A stretch of DNA of 15,670 nucleotides, taken from assembly GCA_005880075.1 (NCBI GenBank), contig VBJT01000121.1, forward strand, positions 1-15,670. Reading direction: 5' to 3'. Every line of letters begins with the position of its first letter. Position 1 is the stretch's first letter. Made by a program: the position numbers and the translations under genes. This DNA comes from Chloroflexota bacterium. GTDB lineage: Bacteria > Chloroflexota > Dehalococcoidia > SM23-28-2 > RBG-16-64-32. A model generated the notes under the pieces. The model was not told the DNA's origin and did no database searches. It worked only from the letters and a program-made list of their open reading frames with translations. Shown piece after piece: positions 1 to 6,075 of this stretch.

Positions 1-267
1 GCCCGCCAGGTCTTCGAGTTCCTTTACGCCGAATGGAAGACCAGCCAGCGCGCCCGGGTCCTCACCTCTCATGATGCGCGACTCCATCTCGCGAGCCTCG
101 GCGAGGAGCTCGTCACGGTCGCGCATCCCCGTCCAGGCGTTCAACACCTCGTTGGTCTCGTCGATGCGGTCGAAGCAGGCCTGCATGAGTTCGACGGGAG
201 AGAGCTGCTTAGAGCGAATTCGCTGGGCGAGCTCGTGGGCGGACGTGAAGTTCAGTTCGGACGGCAT
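1..267 (-). CDS. Amidase (amidase signature family), N-terminal part, runs off the window
   Basis: Reading the minus strand from an ATG at 265-267 gives 89 open codons to the window edge. The product begins MPSELNFTSAHELAQRIRSK and continues with a helical segment (LSPVELMQACFDRI, residues 22-35) and the segment AGLPFGVKELEDLAG at residues 75-89. That layout matches the N-terminus of amidase-signature enzymes (GatA, AtzF and aryl-amidase type). K82 in VKE would be the Lys of the Ser-Ser-Lys triad; the two serines would lie beyond the edge. The family hydrolyses amide bonds in the cytoplasm; the substrate cannot be told from this part. The start is supported by GAAGGAG (274-280) six bases upstream. 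It is divergent from the F420 oxidoreductase gene at 435. Confidence 0.85.
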   Translation of the reverse strand, partial: MPSELNFTSAHELAQRIRSKQLSPVELMQACFDRIDETNEVLNAWTGMRDRDELLAEAREMESRIMRGEDPGALAGLPFGVKELEDLAG

Positions 268-294
268 AAGATTCTCCTTCGTGTTAGTGGCAGG

Positions 295-323
295 ATGATA
301 CAACGAGCGCGCTTGGTTTTGAA
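295..323 (-). promoter_or_regulatory. Candidate sigma70-type promoter for the amidase gene
   Basis: On the minus strand, TTCAAA (318-323) and TATCAT (295-300) are separated by exactly 17 bases. They match the -35 consensus at 4 of 6 and the -10 consensus at 5 of 6. The predicted transcript would start near 288, leaving a short leader with the SD at 274-280. Found by eye only. Confidence 0.45.
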
Positions 324-352
324 AGCGGGATGGTCTGGAATGCGGGGGCGCT

Positions 353-379
353 TAGAGACGCGTCTACGAGTCGTCTCTA
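353..379. promoter_or_regulatory. Inverted repeat, possible operator between divergent genes
   Basis: TAGAGACG (353-360) and CGTCTCTA (372-379) are perfect 8-base arms with an 11-base spacer. The left arm also opens a 10-base palindrome, AGACGCGTCT (356-365). It lies between the amidase promoter and the F420 oxidoreductase start, just upstream of a TATGAT (401-406) that could be the -10 of the latter. The size and position suit a TetR- or MarR-like dimer site, but no regulator gene is present in the window. Confidence 0.35.
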
Positions 380-434
380 CACGATAGTGGTACAAAATCG
401 TATGATTCGCTCGCAATCGAGAAGGAGGAGCAGC

Positions 435-1490
435 ATGAAAACCGCAATCGGGGTCGGCCTGACGACGGACGAGAACTGGGACGAGTTCTCCGAGTACGTG
501 ATTGAGGCGGAGCGTATGGGCGTGGATAGCGTCTGGTCGGCGGAGGCGTGGGGGCACGACGGGGCGACGCCGCTGGCCTATCTTTCGGCGAAGACCTCAC
601 GGATAAAGCTCGGCAGCGGCATCCTGCAGACCGTCGGCCGCACTCCGGCAAACCTGGCGATGACCGCGATGACGCTCCAGTCGATGTCGGGCGGACGCTT
701 CCTGCTCGGTCTCGGCGTGAGCGGGCCTCAGGTCGTCGAGGGCTGGCACGGTGTGCGATACACTCGCCCCATCAAGCGCCTGGCAGAGACGATCGCCGTT
801 GTGCGGCTGCTCAGCAGCGGCGAAAAGTCGCAGTACGAAGGCGAGATTATCCGATTACCGCTTCCGGGCGGCGAGGGTAAAGCGATCCGCTCGCGCGCCA
901 AGCCGCAGCCCGACATCCCGATCTACCTGGCGACCCTCAGCCCGAACTCGCTCGAGCTGACGGGCGAGGTCGCGGACGGCTGGCTTGGCACCTCGTTCAT
1001 GCCGGAGCATGCGGATGTATTCTTCGAGCACATCCGGCGGGGCGCGCAAAAGGCCGGGCGTTCCTTCGGGGAGATTGACCTCGCTGTCGGTGGCGCGGTC
1101 GGTTTCTCGGACGATCTCGACAAGCTGCTCGCGCGGCACCGGCCGGGGATCGCTTTCACGCTCGGCGCGATGGGCTCGAAGGGGCACAACTTCTACAACG
1201 CCGCCTTCCGCCGCGCCGGCTACGACGAGGAGGCGATCGCCGTCCAGAACCGCTGGCTCGAAGGGGACCGCGAGGGCGCCGCCTCGCTCGTGCCGGACGA
1301 GCTCGTCCTCCAGACGAACCTGCTCGGCACCGAGGACATGGTCCGCGAGCGCATCCGCAAGTACCGGGACGCAGGCGTCACGACGCTGCGCCTTCAGCCT
1401 GACGGCCGCACGCTCAACGAGCGGCTCGAGACGCTGGGGCGAGCGGTAGCGCTGGTGAAAGAGGTAGGGGCGGAGGCGAAGGCCGCATAG
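435..1490 (+). CDS. LLM class F420-dependent oxidoreductase (luciferase-like TIM barrel)
   Basis: The 351-residue product starts MKTAIGVGLT and has the luciferase-like monooxygenase / F420 oxidoreductase layout. There is an early barrel strand with WSAEAWGHD (34-42), then IKLGSGILQ (57-65), SGGRFLLGLGVSGPQVVEGWHG at 85-106 (the most typical family segment), IYLATLSPNSLELTGEVADGW in the middle, and a late segment LLGTEDMVRERIRKYRDAGV. Such enzymes act in the cytoplasm and transfer hydride to or from F420 (some use FMN); the substrate is not predictable here. The frame is open further upstream to 330, but ATG 435 is chosen because GAAGGAGGAG (421-430) lies just before it and family homology begins there. 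A TATGAT at 401-406 may be its -10. The Fic gene is convergent, six bases away. Confidence 0.9.
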   Translation: MKTAIGVGLTTDENWDEFSEYVIEAERMGVDSVWSAEAWGHDGATPLAYLSAKTSRIKLGSGILQTVGRTPANLAMTAMTLQSMSGGRFLLGLGVSGPQVVEGWHGVRYTRPIKRLAETIAVVRLLSSGEKSQYEGEIIRLPLPGGEGKAIRSRAKPQPDIPIYLATLSPNSLELTGEVADGWLGTSFMPEHADVFFEHIRRGAQKAGRSFGEIDLAVGGAVGFSDDLDKLLARHRPGIAFTLGAMGSKGHNFYNAAFRRAGYDEEAIAVQNRWLEGDREGAASLVPDELVLQTNLLGTEDMVRERIRKYRDAGVTTLRLQPDGRTLNERLETLGRAVALVKEVGAEAKAA

Positions 1491-1504
1491 GTGGCCTAGG
1501 CCAC
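1491..1504. repeat. Perfect 14-base palindrome between convergent genes
   Basis: GTGGCCTAGGCCAC is fully self-complementary, with no separate loop. It starts right after the TAG of the oxidoreductase gene and contains the stop codon of the Fic gene (1496-1498, read on the minus strand). It may slow or end transcription from both sides, but there is no T-run, so a classical Rho-independent terminator is not supported. Confidence 0.4.
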
Positions 1505-2641
1505 TGGCGTCTCGATTGCCGTCAGAATCTCCCGGGCGGTGTACATTCGCGGCCACATCCCAGAGACCGGTGTCAATATAGCCGCTTGCACAAGCCGATT
1601 TAGTATCCCTTGTGCTCCAGCGTGCGTAACGCTCAATTGCGCCGCAGCACGCGGTGCTGTCGTGAACGGGTTTTCCATCAGCAAATCCAGCAGCCGAAAG
1701 GCATTTGCCGATTCTTTCCTTATTTGCAACGCATTGCGGTACTTCTCGTGAAGCTCGCGCACTCGTCGTGAGCGAGTTAGGGCATCTCTTGCCTGCTCCT
1801 CGACTCCTCTGAGAAAGAACCTAAGCCATGGCTCCCATTGCCCCGAAACACTCACGCGATAAAGATGGTCGATGTACTCGTCCTTATTGTTCTCAAAAAA
1901 AGCGCTCAGATAGAGCAATGGCGTGGGTAAAATTCGCTTCTCGGACAGAAAAAGTGTGATGAGTAGTCGGCCGATTCGGCCATTGCCGTCGACATAGGGA
2001 TGGATCGCCTCGAATTGATAATGCATCAGTGCGCACTGAACCAATACGGGCATCTCCAGTTCTTCGTTCGAAAAGCCCTCCCAATCGGTCATGAGGTCCA
2101 ACACCATTTCGGGCGGTGGAGGAATATACCGAGCGTCTCCGATTAGCGTTCCGCCGGAGCCGATCCAGTTCTGTATTGCTCGCACTCGGCCAGGCGACTT
2201 ATCCTCGCCTCGCACGCCCTCGAGGAGCATGGAGTGCAGTTCGTTGGCGAGTCTCAAGCAAATGGGCAGCTCATTCAGAAGCTCCAAGCCGCGATCTAGC
2301 GCCCGCACATAGTTGACCACTTCCTGGGTATCTGCGGTGCGAGCGCGCTCGGCAGCCTCGAAGACGAAAACGTCCGAAATTGAGGCCTGTGTTCCTTCGA
2401 TTCTCGAGGATAGCACTGCCTCCCGCCTGAGAAAGGGCCGGATCAACAGATGAGGATTGGCCAAAGTCTCTCCCACCCCGGCAAGCGTCCCGACCGCGAG
2501 CGACGCTTTGTCCAGTTGGGATATAAGCGGCGGACTCAACTCCGTTGAACGTGGAAGCGAATTGGGTACGAACGCACGATGTCCATCCGCAATTGGAACG
2601 AGTCCGCCGACTGGGCTATCTTTTAGCTTATTTGATTGCAT
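1496..2641 (-). CDS. Fic family protein (AMPylator type) with N-terminal inhibitory motif
   Basis: The 381-residue product has an N-terminal Fic_N-like region, a Fic core with HPYVDGNGRIGR at 214-225 (consensus HPFxxGNGRxxR; H214 is the catalytic base), and a C-terminal winged-helix-like part (about 310-375, including FTTAPRAAAQLSVTHAGAQG). S78 to E82-G83 (SSRIEG) matches the class II inhibitory motif (S/T)xxxE(G/N), whose Glu blocks ATP binding. Fic enzymes move AMP, or other phosphate groups, from a nucleotide to hydroxyl side chains. This family is often chromosomal and not always a toxin-antitoxin partner. ATG 2639-2641 is preceded by AAAGG. Codon use is visibly richer in A/T than in the flanking genes, which suggests transfer. 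No separate antitoxin gene is seen; inhibition looks built in. Confidence 0.92.
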   Translation of the reverse strand: MQSNKLKDSPVGGLVPIADGHRAFVPNSLPRSTELSPPLISQLDKASLAVGTLAGVGETLANPHLLIRPFLRREAVLSSRIEGTQASISDVFVFEAAERARTADTQEVVNYVRALDRGLELLNELPICLRLANELHSMLLEGVRGEDKSPGRVRAIQNWIGSGGTLIGDARYIPPPPEMVLDLMTDWEGFSNEELEMPVLVQCALMHYQFEAIHPYVDGNGRIGRLLITLFLSEKRILPTPLLYLSAFFENNKDEYIDHLYRVSVSGQWEPWLRFFLRGVEEQARDALTRSRRVRELHEKYRNALQIRKESANAFRLLDLLMENPFTTAPRAAAQLSVTHAGAQGILNRLVQAAILTPVSGMWPRMYTAREILTAIETPVA

Positions 2642-2654
2642 GAATTAACCTTTA

Positions 2655-2735
2655 AAGTCCAGTTATTAGTGGCCGCGCAAATCCAACTCTCAGGGCACAT
2701 AGTATCATTTTATTCGGGTCCCTGCAACTGGACTT
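2655..2735. repeat. Long-spaced inverted repeats upstream of the Fic gene
   Basis: AAGTCCAGTT (2655-2664) and AACTGGACTT (2726-2735) are perfect 10-base arms, 61 bases apart. Nested inside are CAGGG (2691-2695) and CCCTG (2720-2724). A second pair, AAATCCAA (2679-2686) with TTGGATTT (2734-2741), shares bases of the right arm, so two alternative pairings are possible. The site covers the Fic leader. It could be a structured leader, an operator pair or the remains of an inserted element. Confidence 0.4.
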
Positions 2736-2747
2736 GGATTTACCGCA

Positions 2748-2776
2748 TGGACTGCCGACCTGCGAGAGCCTATAAT
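2748..2776 (+). promoter_or_regulatory. Candidate sigma70-type promoter ahead of the membrane ORF and ruvB
   Basis: TGGACT (2748-2753) and a perfect TATAAT (2771-2776) are 17 bases apart. Transcription would start near 2783, and AGGAGG follows at 2801-2806. This is the best promoter-like site seen by eye in the window. It could drive the membrane ORF and, through the 11-base overlap, ruvB and the genes after it. Confidence 0.5.
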
Positions 2777-2858
2777 CGCGGCAGTAGCACAAGCATTCTA
2801 AGGAGGCGGGCGAACGGTAGCTGTAATCCTCACGCTCGTAATAGGTGTTGGGGCAACG

Positions 2859-3230
2859 GTGCTCGGGTGGTTGGGGCGGGATTATTTGTTCAATCCGGCG
2901 GCTTGGCATCGCTGGGAGCGTGTGCTGTACTTCGGCCCGGCAGTTCTGCTTGGTATTTTCTTTATCGCGATTCCAATAGTCACTGCATCAATTGCGTTAC
3001 TGCCACCGTTAATTGCGTTGGCTGCCCGCGTGATAGAGGGTTTGATTACCAGTTGTTGGGCACCGATGACCAACAGGCAATCTCGGCTGCGACACGCGGA
3101 GCACTGGCGGGCGTTCCATTCGCCTCTGCAGCAAGAGGCCACGATGGGCTTACGCGAACGTCTTCGGCTCTGGCTGCGAGATTGGGTCATCGCGCCCAAT
3201 CCTCGATTTGAGGAACGACATGGCCACTGA
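2859..3230 (+). CDS. Small membrane protein, unrecognised; true start uncertain
   Basis: From the first canonical start (GTG 2859) the product has 123 residues. The same frame is open back to 2802, and the extra codons read TVAVILTLVIGVGATVLGWL, a clear membrane helix that a 2859 start would cut. An ideal SD (AGGAGG, 2801-2806) points to codon 2814, which is ACG. A second hydrophobic block covers YFGPAVLLGIFFIAIPIVTA and the following SIALLPPLIALAA; the C-terminal half is polar and Arg-rich. The pattern of a helix, a GWL..YLF-NP..W..WER stretch and another helix faintly recalls the C-terminus of fused TRAP-transporter permeases, so it may be a decayed fragment. Third codon positions are less GC-rich than in neighbours. 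The TGA at 3228-3230 overlaps the ruvB start by 11 bases. Confidence 0.45.
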   Translation: MLGWLGRDYLFNPAAWHRWERVLYFGPAVLLGIFFIAIPIVTASIALLPPLIALAARVIEGLITSCWAPMTNRQSRLRHAEHWRAFHSPLQQEATMGLRERLRLWLRDWVIAPNPRFEERHGH

Positions 3231-4248
3231 GGAGCGGATTATCTCCGGCCAGCCGCGGGACGACGACGAGCAGATCGACGTCACGCTGCGGCCCCGGCGG
3301 CTTGATGAATTCATCGGCCAGGAGAAGCTCAAGGACAACCTCAGCATCGCTATCGACGCCGCCAAGCGGCGCGACGAACCGCTCGACCACCTGCTCTTCT
3401 ACGGCCCGCCCGGCCTCGGCAAGACGACCCTCGCGCACATCATCGCCGCCGAGATGGGCGTCTCGGTGCGCGTCACGTCCGGCCCAGCCGTCGAGCGCGC
3501 TGGCGACCTCGCTGCAATCCTGACGAACCTCCAGGAGCACGATGTGCTCTTCATCGACGAGATCCACCGCCTGCCGCGCGCCGCCGAGGAAGTGCTCTAC
3601 CCGGCGATGGAGGACTTCGCGCTGGATATCGTGCTCGGCCGCGGGCCGGGCGCGCGGTCAGTGCGCCTCTCGATCCCCCGCTTTACACTGGTCGGCGCGA
3701 CCACACGCTACGCGATGCTCTCGCCGCCGCTCCGCGACCGCTTCGGGGCCGTCTACCGGCTCGACTTCTATGATGAGCCCGCAATCGCCGCAATCATCCG
3801 CCGCAACGCCGAGATACTGAAGGTACCGATCGACGAGAGCGGCGCGGAAGAGATTGCCCGACGTTCGCGGGGGACGCCGCGCGTGGCGAACCGCTTGCTG
3901 CGCCGCGTGAGGGACTACGCGCAGGTGCGGGCCGACGGCAAGGTGACTGCGGGTGTCTCGGGGGAGGCACTGGCGCGGCTGGACATTGACGACCTCGGTC
4001 TGGATGATGTCGACCACAAAGTGTTGCGGACAATCATCGAAAAGTACGACGGTGGGCCGGTGGGCATCGAGACGATCGCCGCCTCGATCTCGGAGGAGGC
4101 CGATACGATCATGGACGTCTACGAGCCGTACTTGATGCAGGTCGGGTTCCTCCAGCGCACTCCGCGCGGGCGCGTTGCTACGCGCCACGCCTACGCGCAT
4201 CTCGGACTCGAAGCCCCTCGTTCGCCACCGGCGATGATGTTCGAATAG
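3220..4248 (+). CDS. ruvB: Holliday junction branch migration helicase RuvB
   Basis: At 342 residues this is full length for RuvB (about 330-350). It shows the RuvB N-terminus LRPRRLDEFIGQEKLKDNL (23-41), Walker A GPPGLGKT (62-69), Walker B LFIDEIH (110-116), sensor 1 GATTR (159-163), the arginine-finger region LRDRFG (171-176), sensor 2 GTPRVANRLLRR (218-229) and a C-terminal winged helix (about 256-330, with GGPVGIETIAASISEE). RuvB is the hexameric AAA+ motor that drives Holliday junction branch migration with RuvA; RuvC cuts the junction. ATG 3220 is preferred over TTG 3208 because GAGGAA (3210-3215) sits in front of it. Neither ruvA nor ruvC is adjacent. The next gene starts four bases after the stop. 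Confidence 0.98.
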   Translation: MATEERIISGQPRDDDEQIDVTLRPRRLDEFIGQEKLKDNLSIAIDAAKRRDEPLDHLLFYGPPGLGKTTLAHIIAAEMGVSVRVTSGPAVERAGDLAAILTNLQEHDVLFIDEIHRLPRAAEEVLYPAMEDFALDIVLGRGPGARSVRLSIPRFTLVGATTRYAMLSPPLRDRFGAVYRLDFYDEPAIAAIIRRNAEILKVPIDESGAEEIARRSRGTPRVANRLLRRVRDYAQVRADGKVTAGVSGEALARLDIDDLGLDDVDHKVLRTIIEKYDGGPVGIETIAASISEEADTIMDVYEPYLMQVGFLQRTPRGRVATRHAYAHLGLEAPRSPPAMMFE

Positions 4249-4252
4249 CCCG

Positions 4253-4720
4253 ATGGCCAACCCGTTCGCAAAGAGCCGCTGGTTCCACAAGCTCGCCAAT
4301 TACAGCGGGCCTCCCGCTTTCTTTCGTGTGCTGCCTGTGCCGCATGGTTTCGCGCTTCTCACAGTGACCGGCCGCCGGACCGGCAAGCGCCGCCGCCGGC
4401 CGATTAGAGCGATCCGCGACGGCCAGACGCTATACGGCGTGGCGATTCTGGGCGCCCAATCCGACTGGTTGAGGAACCTGCGGGCAGACCCCAAGGCGCA
4501 GGTCCGGCTCGGTATCCGGACGCGCGGTGTAATGCTGCGCGAAATTACAGACGAGGCGGAACGCCGGGACGCTGAGCAGCTGTACATCGAGACCGTTGTG
4601 CCGTACGACTACTTTGATGTCCCCATCGTCGATTGGACGATTCCTTCGCCATCGCGCATTCGTCAGTCCCATCGTGACTGGCTCCAGCGGGGCACGCTGG
4701 TTGCGCTCGAGCTGGGATAA
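4253..4720 (+). CDS. Deazaflavin (F420)-dependent nitroreductase/quinone reductase family (DUF385)
   Basis: The 155-residue product has the split-barrel Ddn-like pattern: LLTVTGRRTGKRRRRPI at 35-51 (the basic turn that binds the F420 tail in this family), then YGVAILGAQSDWLRNLRADP at 61-80, corresponding to the usual GG..KHP.WY.NL..NP segment, although here the KHP is replaced by GAQSD. Family members reduce quinones, nitroimidazoles or other substrates with F420H2, often at the membrane. The replacement may mean altered cofactor or substrate binding. ATG 4253 starts four bases after the ruvB stop, and no good SD is present, so translation is probably coupled to ruvB. Confidence 0.85.
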   Translation: MANPFAKSRWFHKLANYSGPPAFFRVLPVPHGFALLTVTGRRTGKRRRRPIRAIRDGQTLYGVAILGAQSDWLRNLRADPKAQVRLGIRTRGVMLREITDEAERRDAEQLYIETVVPYDYFDVPIVDWTIPSPSRIRQSHRDWLQRGTLVALELG

Positions 4721-4731
4721 GCTAATCTTCG

Positions 4732-5349
4732 ATGCGGCTCCTAGTTGTGCTCTTCGCTATCGTGCTCTCAATAATGCTGACGGCATGTGGAGGCGATGAT
4801 AAGCCTGCTAGCACAACCACGACAACAAGCCCCGAGCGAAGCTCTGCGGCTCTAACGGCTACACCAAAGGAGGGAGCGATGGCATTTTCCCTGACGAGCG
4901 ATGCCTTTGCAGACGGCGGATCGATCCCGGCGCGCTTCACCTGCGACGGCGATGACGTCTCGCCGGCGCTGAAGTGGCAGGGTGGGCCGGACGGGACACA
5001 ATCGTTCGCGCTGATCATGAACGACCCGGATGCGCCCGGCGGGACGTATACACACTGGGTGATATACAACATCAGCAACCAGGCGAGCGGCCTTACCGAG
5101 GGTGTGGAAAAGACCGACCGGCCCGCCAACGGCGAGGGCGCAGCGCAGGGCAGCAACGACTTTGGAGATAACGGTTACGGAGGACCCTGCCCGCCGGGAG
5201 GCAACGCTCACCACTATAACTTCAGGCTTTATGCACTCGATGCGATGTTGAACCTCGATCCGGGCGCCTCCAAAGAGGACCTGCTCAAGGCCATGGAAGG
5301 CCGAATCCTCGGCGAGACGGCGCTGACCGGTACCTACAAGAGGCAATAG
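4732..5349 (+). CDS. YbhB/YbcL family Raf kinase inhibitor-like (PEBP) lipoprotein
   Basis: The 205-residue product opens with a lipoprotein signal: MRLLVVLFAIVLSIM, lipobox LTAC with C19, then a Thr/Ser-rich linker to about residue 47. The PEBP domain runs from about 51. It has SIPARFTCDGDDVSP (64-78), the ligand-pocket motif DPDAPGG (98-104) followed by H108-W109, and GPCPPGG..HHY (151-162), all typical of bacterial YbhB/YbcL. The family binds phosphate-type anions; its bacterial role is poorly defined. M50 is an internal ATG (4879) with a much better SD than the first start, so a 156-residue cytoplasmic form is possible. The full ORF starts 11 bases after the previous gene, and the next gene begins right after its stop. 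Confidence 0.9.
   Translation: MRLLVVLFAIVLSIMLTACGGDDKPASTTTTTSPERSSAALTATPKEGAMAFSLTSDAFADGGSIPARFTCDGDDVSPALKWQGGPDGTQSFALIMNDPDAPGGTYTHWVIYNISNQASGLTEGVEKTDRPANGEGAAQGSNDFGDNGYGGPCPPGGNAHHYNFRLYALDAMLNLDPGASKEDLLKAMEGRILGETALTGTYKRQ
4867..4881 (+). promoter_or_regulatory. Strong internal ribosome binding site and ATG inside the PEBP gene
   Basis: AAGGAGGG (4867-4874) lies directly before ATG 4879-4881, in frame with the PEBP gene, with five bases between GGAGG and the ATG. The upstream ATG at 4732 has no comparable SD. Initiation here removes the signal peptide and linker and leaves exactly the PEBP domain. Confidence 0.55.
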
Positions 5350-5736
5350 TTGACGGACCGCCGCCGCATTTCTTCAGGGTCGCCGTACGAGCCGAAGATT
5401 GGCTTTTCGCGGGCTGTCCGCGCTGGCGATACGGTGTATGTCTCGGGCACGGTCGCGTGGGGCGAACACGGGCGGCTGGTCGGCGAGGGCGATGTCTATG
5501 CCCAGGCGAAGCAGGCGATCTCGAACATCGAGGAGGCGCTCATCGAAGCCGGCGCCTCGCTCAGCGATATCGTACAAACGCGCATATACCTGACCGACAT
5601 CTCTTGTCTCGAAGAAGCTGCGAGGGCCCATGGCGAGGTGTTCGGCCAAATCCGACCAGCGTCCTCGATCGTCGAGGTCTCTGCGCTGGCGGAGCCGCGG
5701 ATGCTGGTCGAAATCGAAGCGGTCGCCGTTATCTAG
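5350..5736 (+). CDS. Rid family protein (YjgF/YER057c/UK114), lacking the RidA arginine
   Basis: The 128-residue product has the full Rid fold: AVRAGDTVYVSGTVAW (22-37), QAKQAISNIEEALIEAGASL (52-71), QTRIYLTDI (76-84) and RPASSIVEVSAL...LVEIEAVAV (102-127). RidA deaminates reactive enamine/imine intermediates and needs an Arg in the PARSxVEV segment. Here that position is S105 (PASSIVEV), while the late Glu (E121) is kept. Rid subfamilies without this Arg are known and do not show RidA-type deaminase activity, so the product should not be called RidA with confidence. The start is TTG 5350, immediately after the TAG of the PEBP gene, with AAGAGG (5338-5343) as SD; coupled translation is likely. 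A GC hairpin follows the stop. Confidence 0.88.
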   Translation: MTDRRRISSGSPYEPKIGFSRAVRAGDTVYVSGTVAWGEHGRLVGEGDVYAQAKQAISNIEEALIEAGASLSDIVQTRIYLTDISCLEEAARAHGEVFGQIRPASSIVEVSALAEPRMLVEIEAVAVI

Positions 5737-5742
5737 AACGGA

Positions 5743-5765
5743 AGAGGGCGGGAAACCCGCCCTCT
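5743..5765 (+). terminator. GC-rich hairpin after the Rid gene, without a T-run
   Basis: AGAGGGCGGG (5743-5752) and CCCGCCCTCT (5756-5765) form a perfect 10-base stem with an AAA loop, seven bases after the stop. No T-tract follows on the plus strand, and none precedes it on the minus strand. It lies between convergent genes and could act on both transcripts. Confidence 0.6.
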
Positions 5766-5834
5766 CGCGCGCCGGACCTTGGCGTCTTTCGGCCTAAAAG
5801 CAGCCGGCTATCTTCGGGCCGCCGCCATCGTGCG

Positions 5835-6038
5835 TCAGACCGCTACCAGCTCTCTCCGCGCACGTTCGAGTACTTCGATAGCTGAGTCAAGGCTGTCCAT
5901 CGTCTGGGCCAGCGTGTTGAGGTCTTCCTTCTCCTGGGCTTGCAGGCCCACCTCCAATGTCAGCCGGTAGGCTTCGCGGTACCGGTCGTGGATCCGACTG
6001 CGGCACCAGTCCTTAAGAGCAGCGTCATCGCGTGCCAT
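5835..6038 (-). CDS. Small helical protein of unknown function, 67 residues
   Basis: I do not recognise the family. The product, starting MARDDAALKDWCRSRIHDRY, is rich in charged residues and Leu/Ala and has no hydrophobic segment. It looks all-helical, probably a short coiled coil or helical hairpin (AYRLTLEVGLQAQ, then LNTLAQTMDSLDSAIEVLERARREL). It is supported as a gene by GGGAGG (6043-6048, minus strand) four bases before ATG 6036-6038 and by a plausible, non-repetitive sequence. It is convergent with the Rid gene and divergent from the cyclase gene at 6229, so it could share control with that operon. Confidence 0.6.
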   Translation of the reverse strand: MARDDAALKDWCRSRIHDRYREAYRLTLEVGLQAQEKEDLNTLAQTMDSLDSAIEVLERARRELVAV

Positions 6039-6075
6039 AAAACCTCCCGCCTAAGCGCCAAACGCAACTGTACGC

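Noticed and set aside
855..1556. A 233-codon minus-strand frame
   Set aside because: Antisense to the F420 oxidoreductase gene; no SD-supported start and no family pattern.
2636..3211. A 191-codon plus-strand frame across the Fic-ruvB gap
   Set aside because: Cys/Arg/Asn-rich translation without hydrophobic or domain pattern; the overlapping frame from 2802 to 3230 is the plausible coding one.
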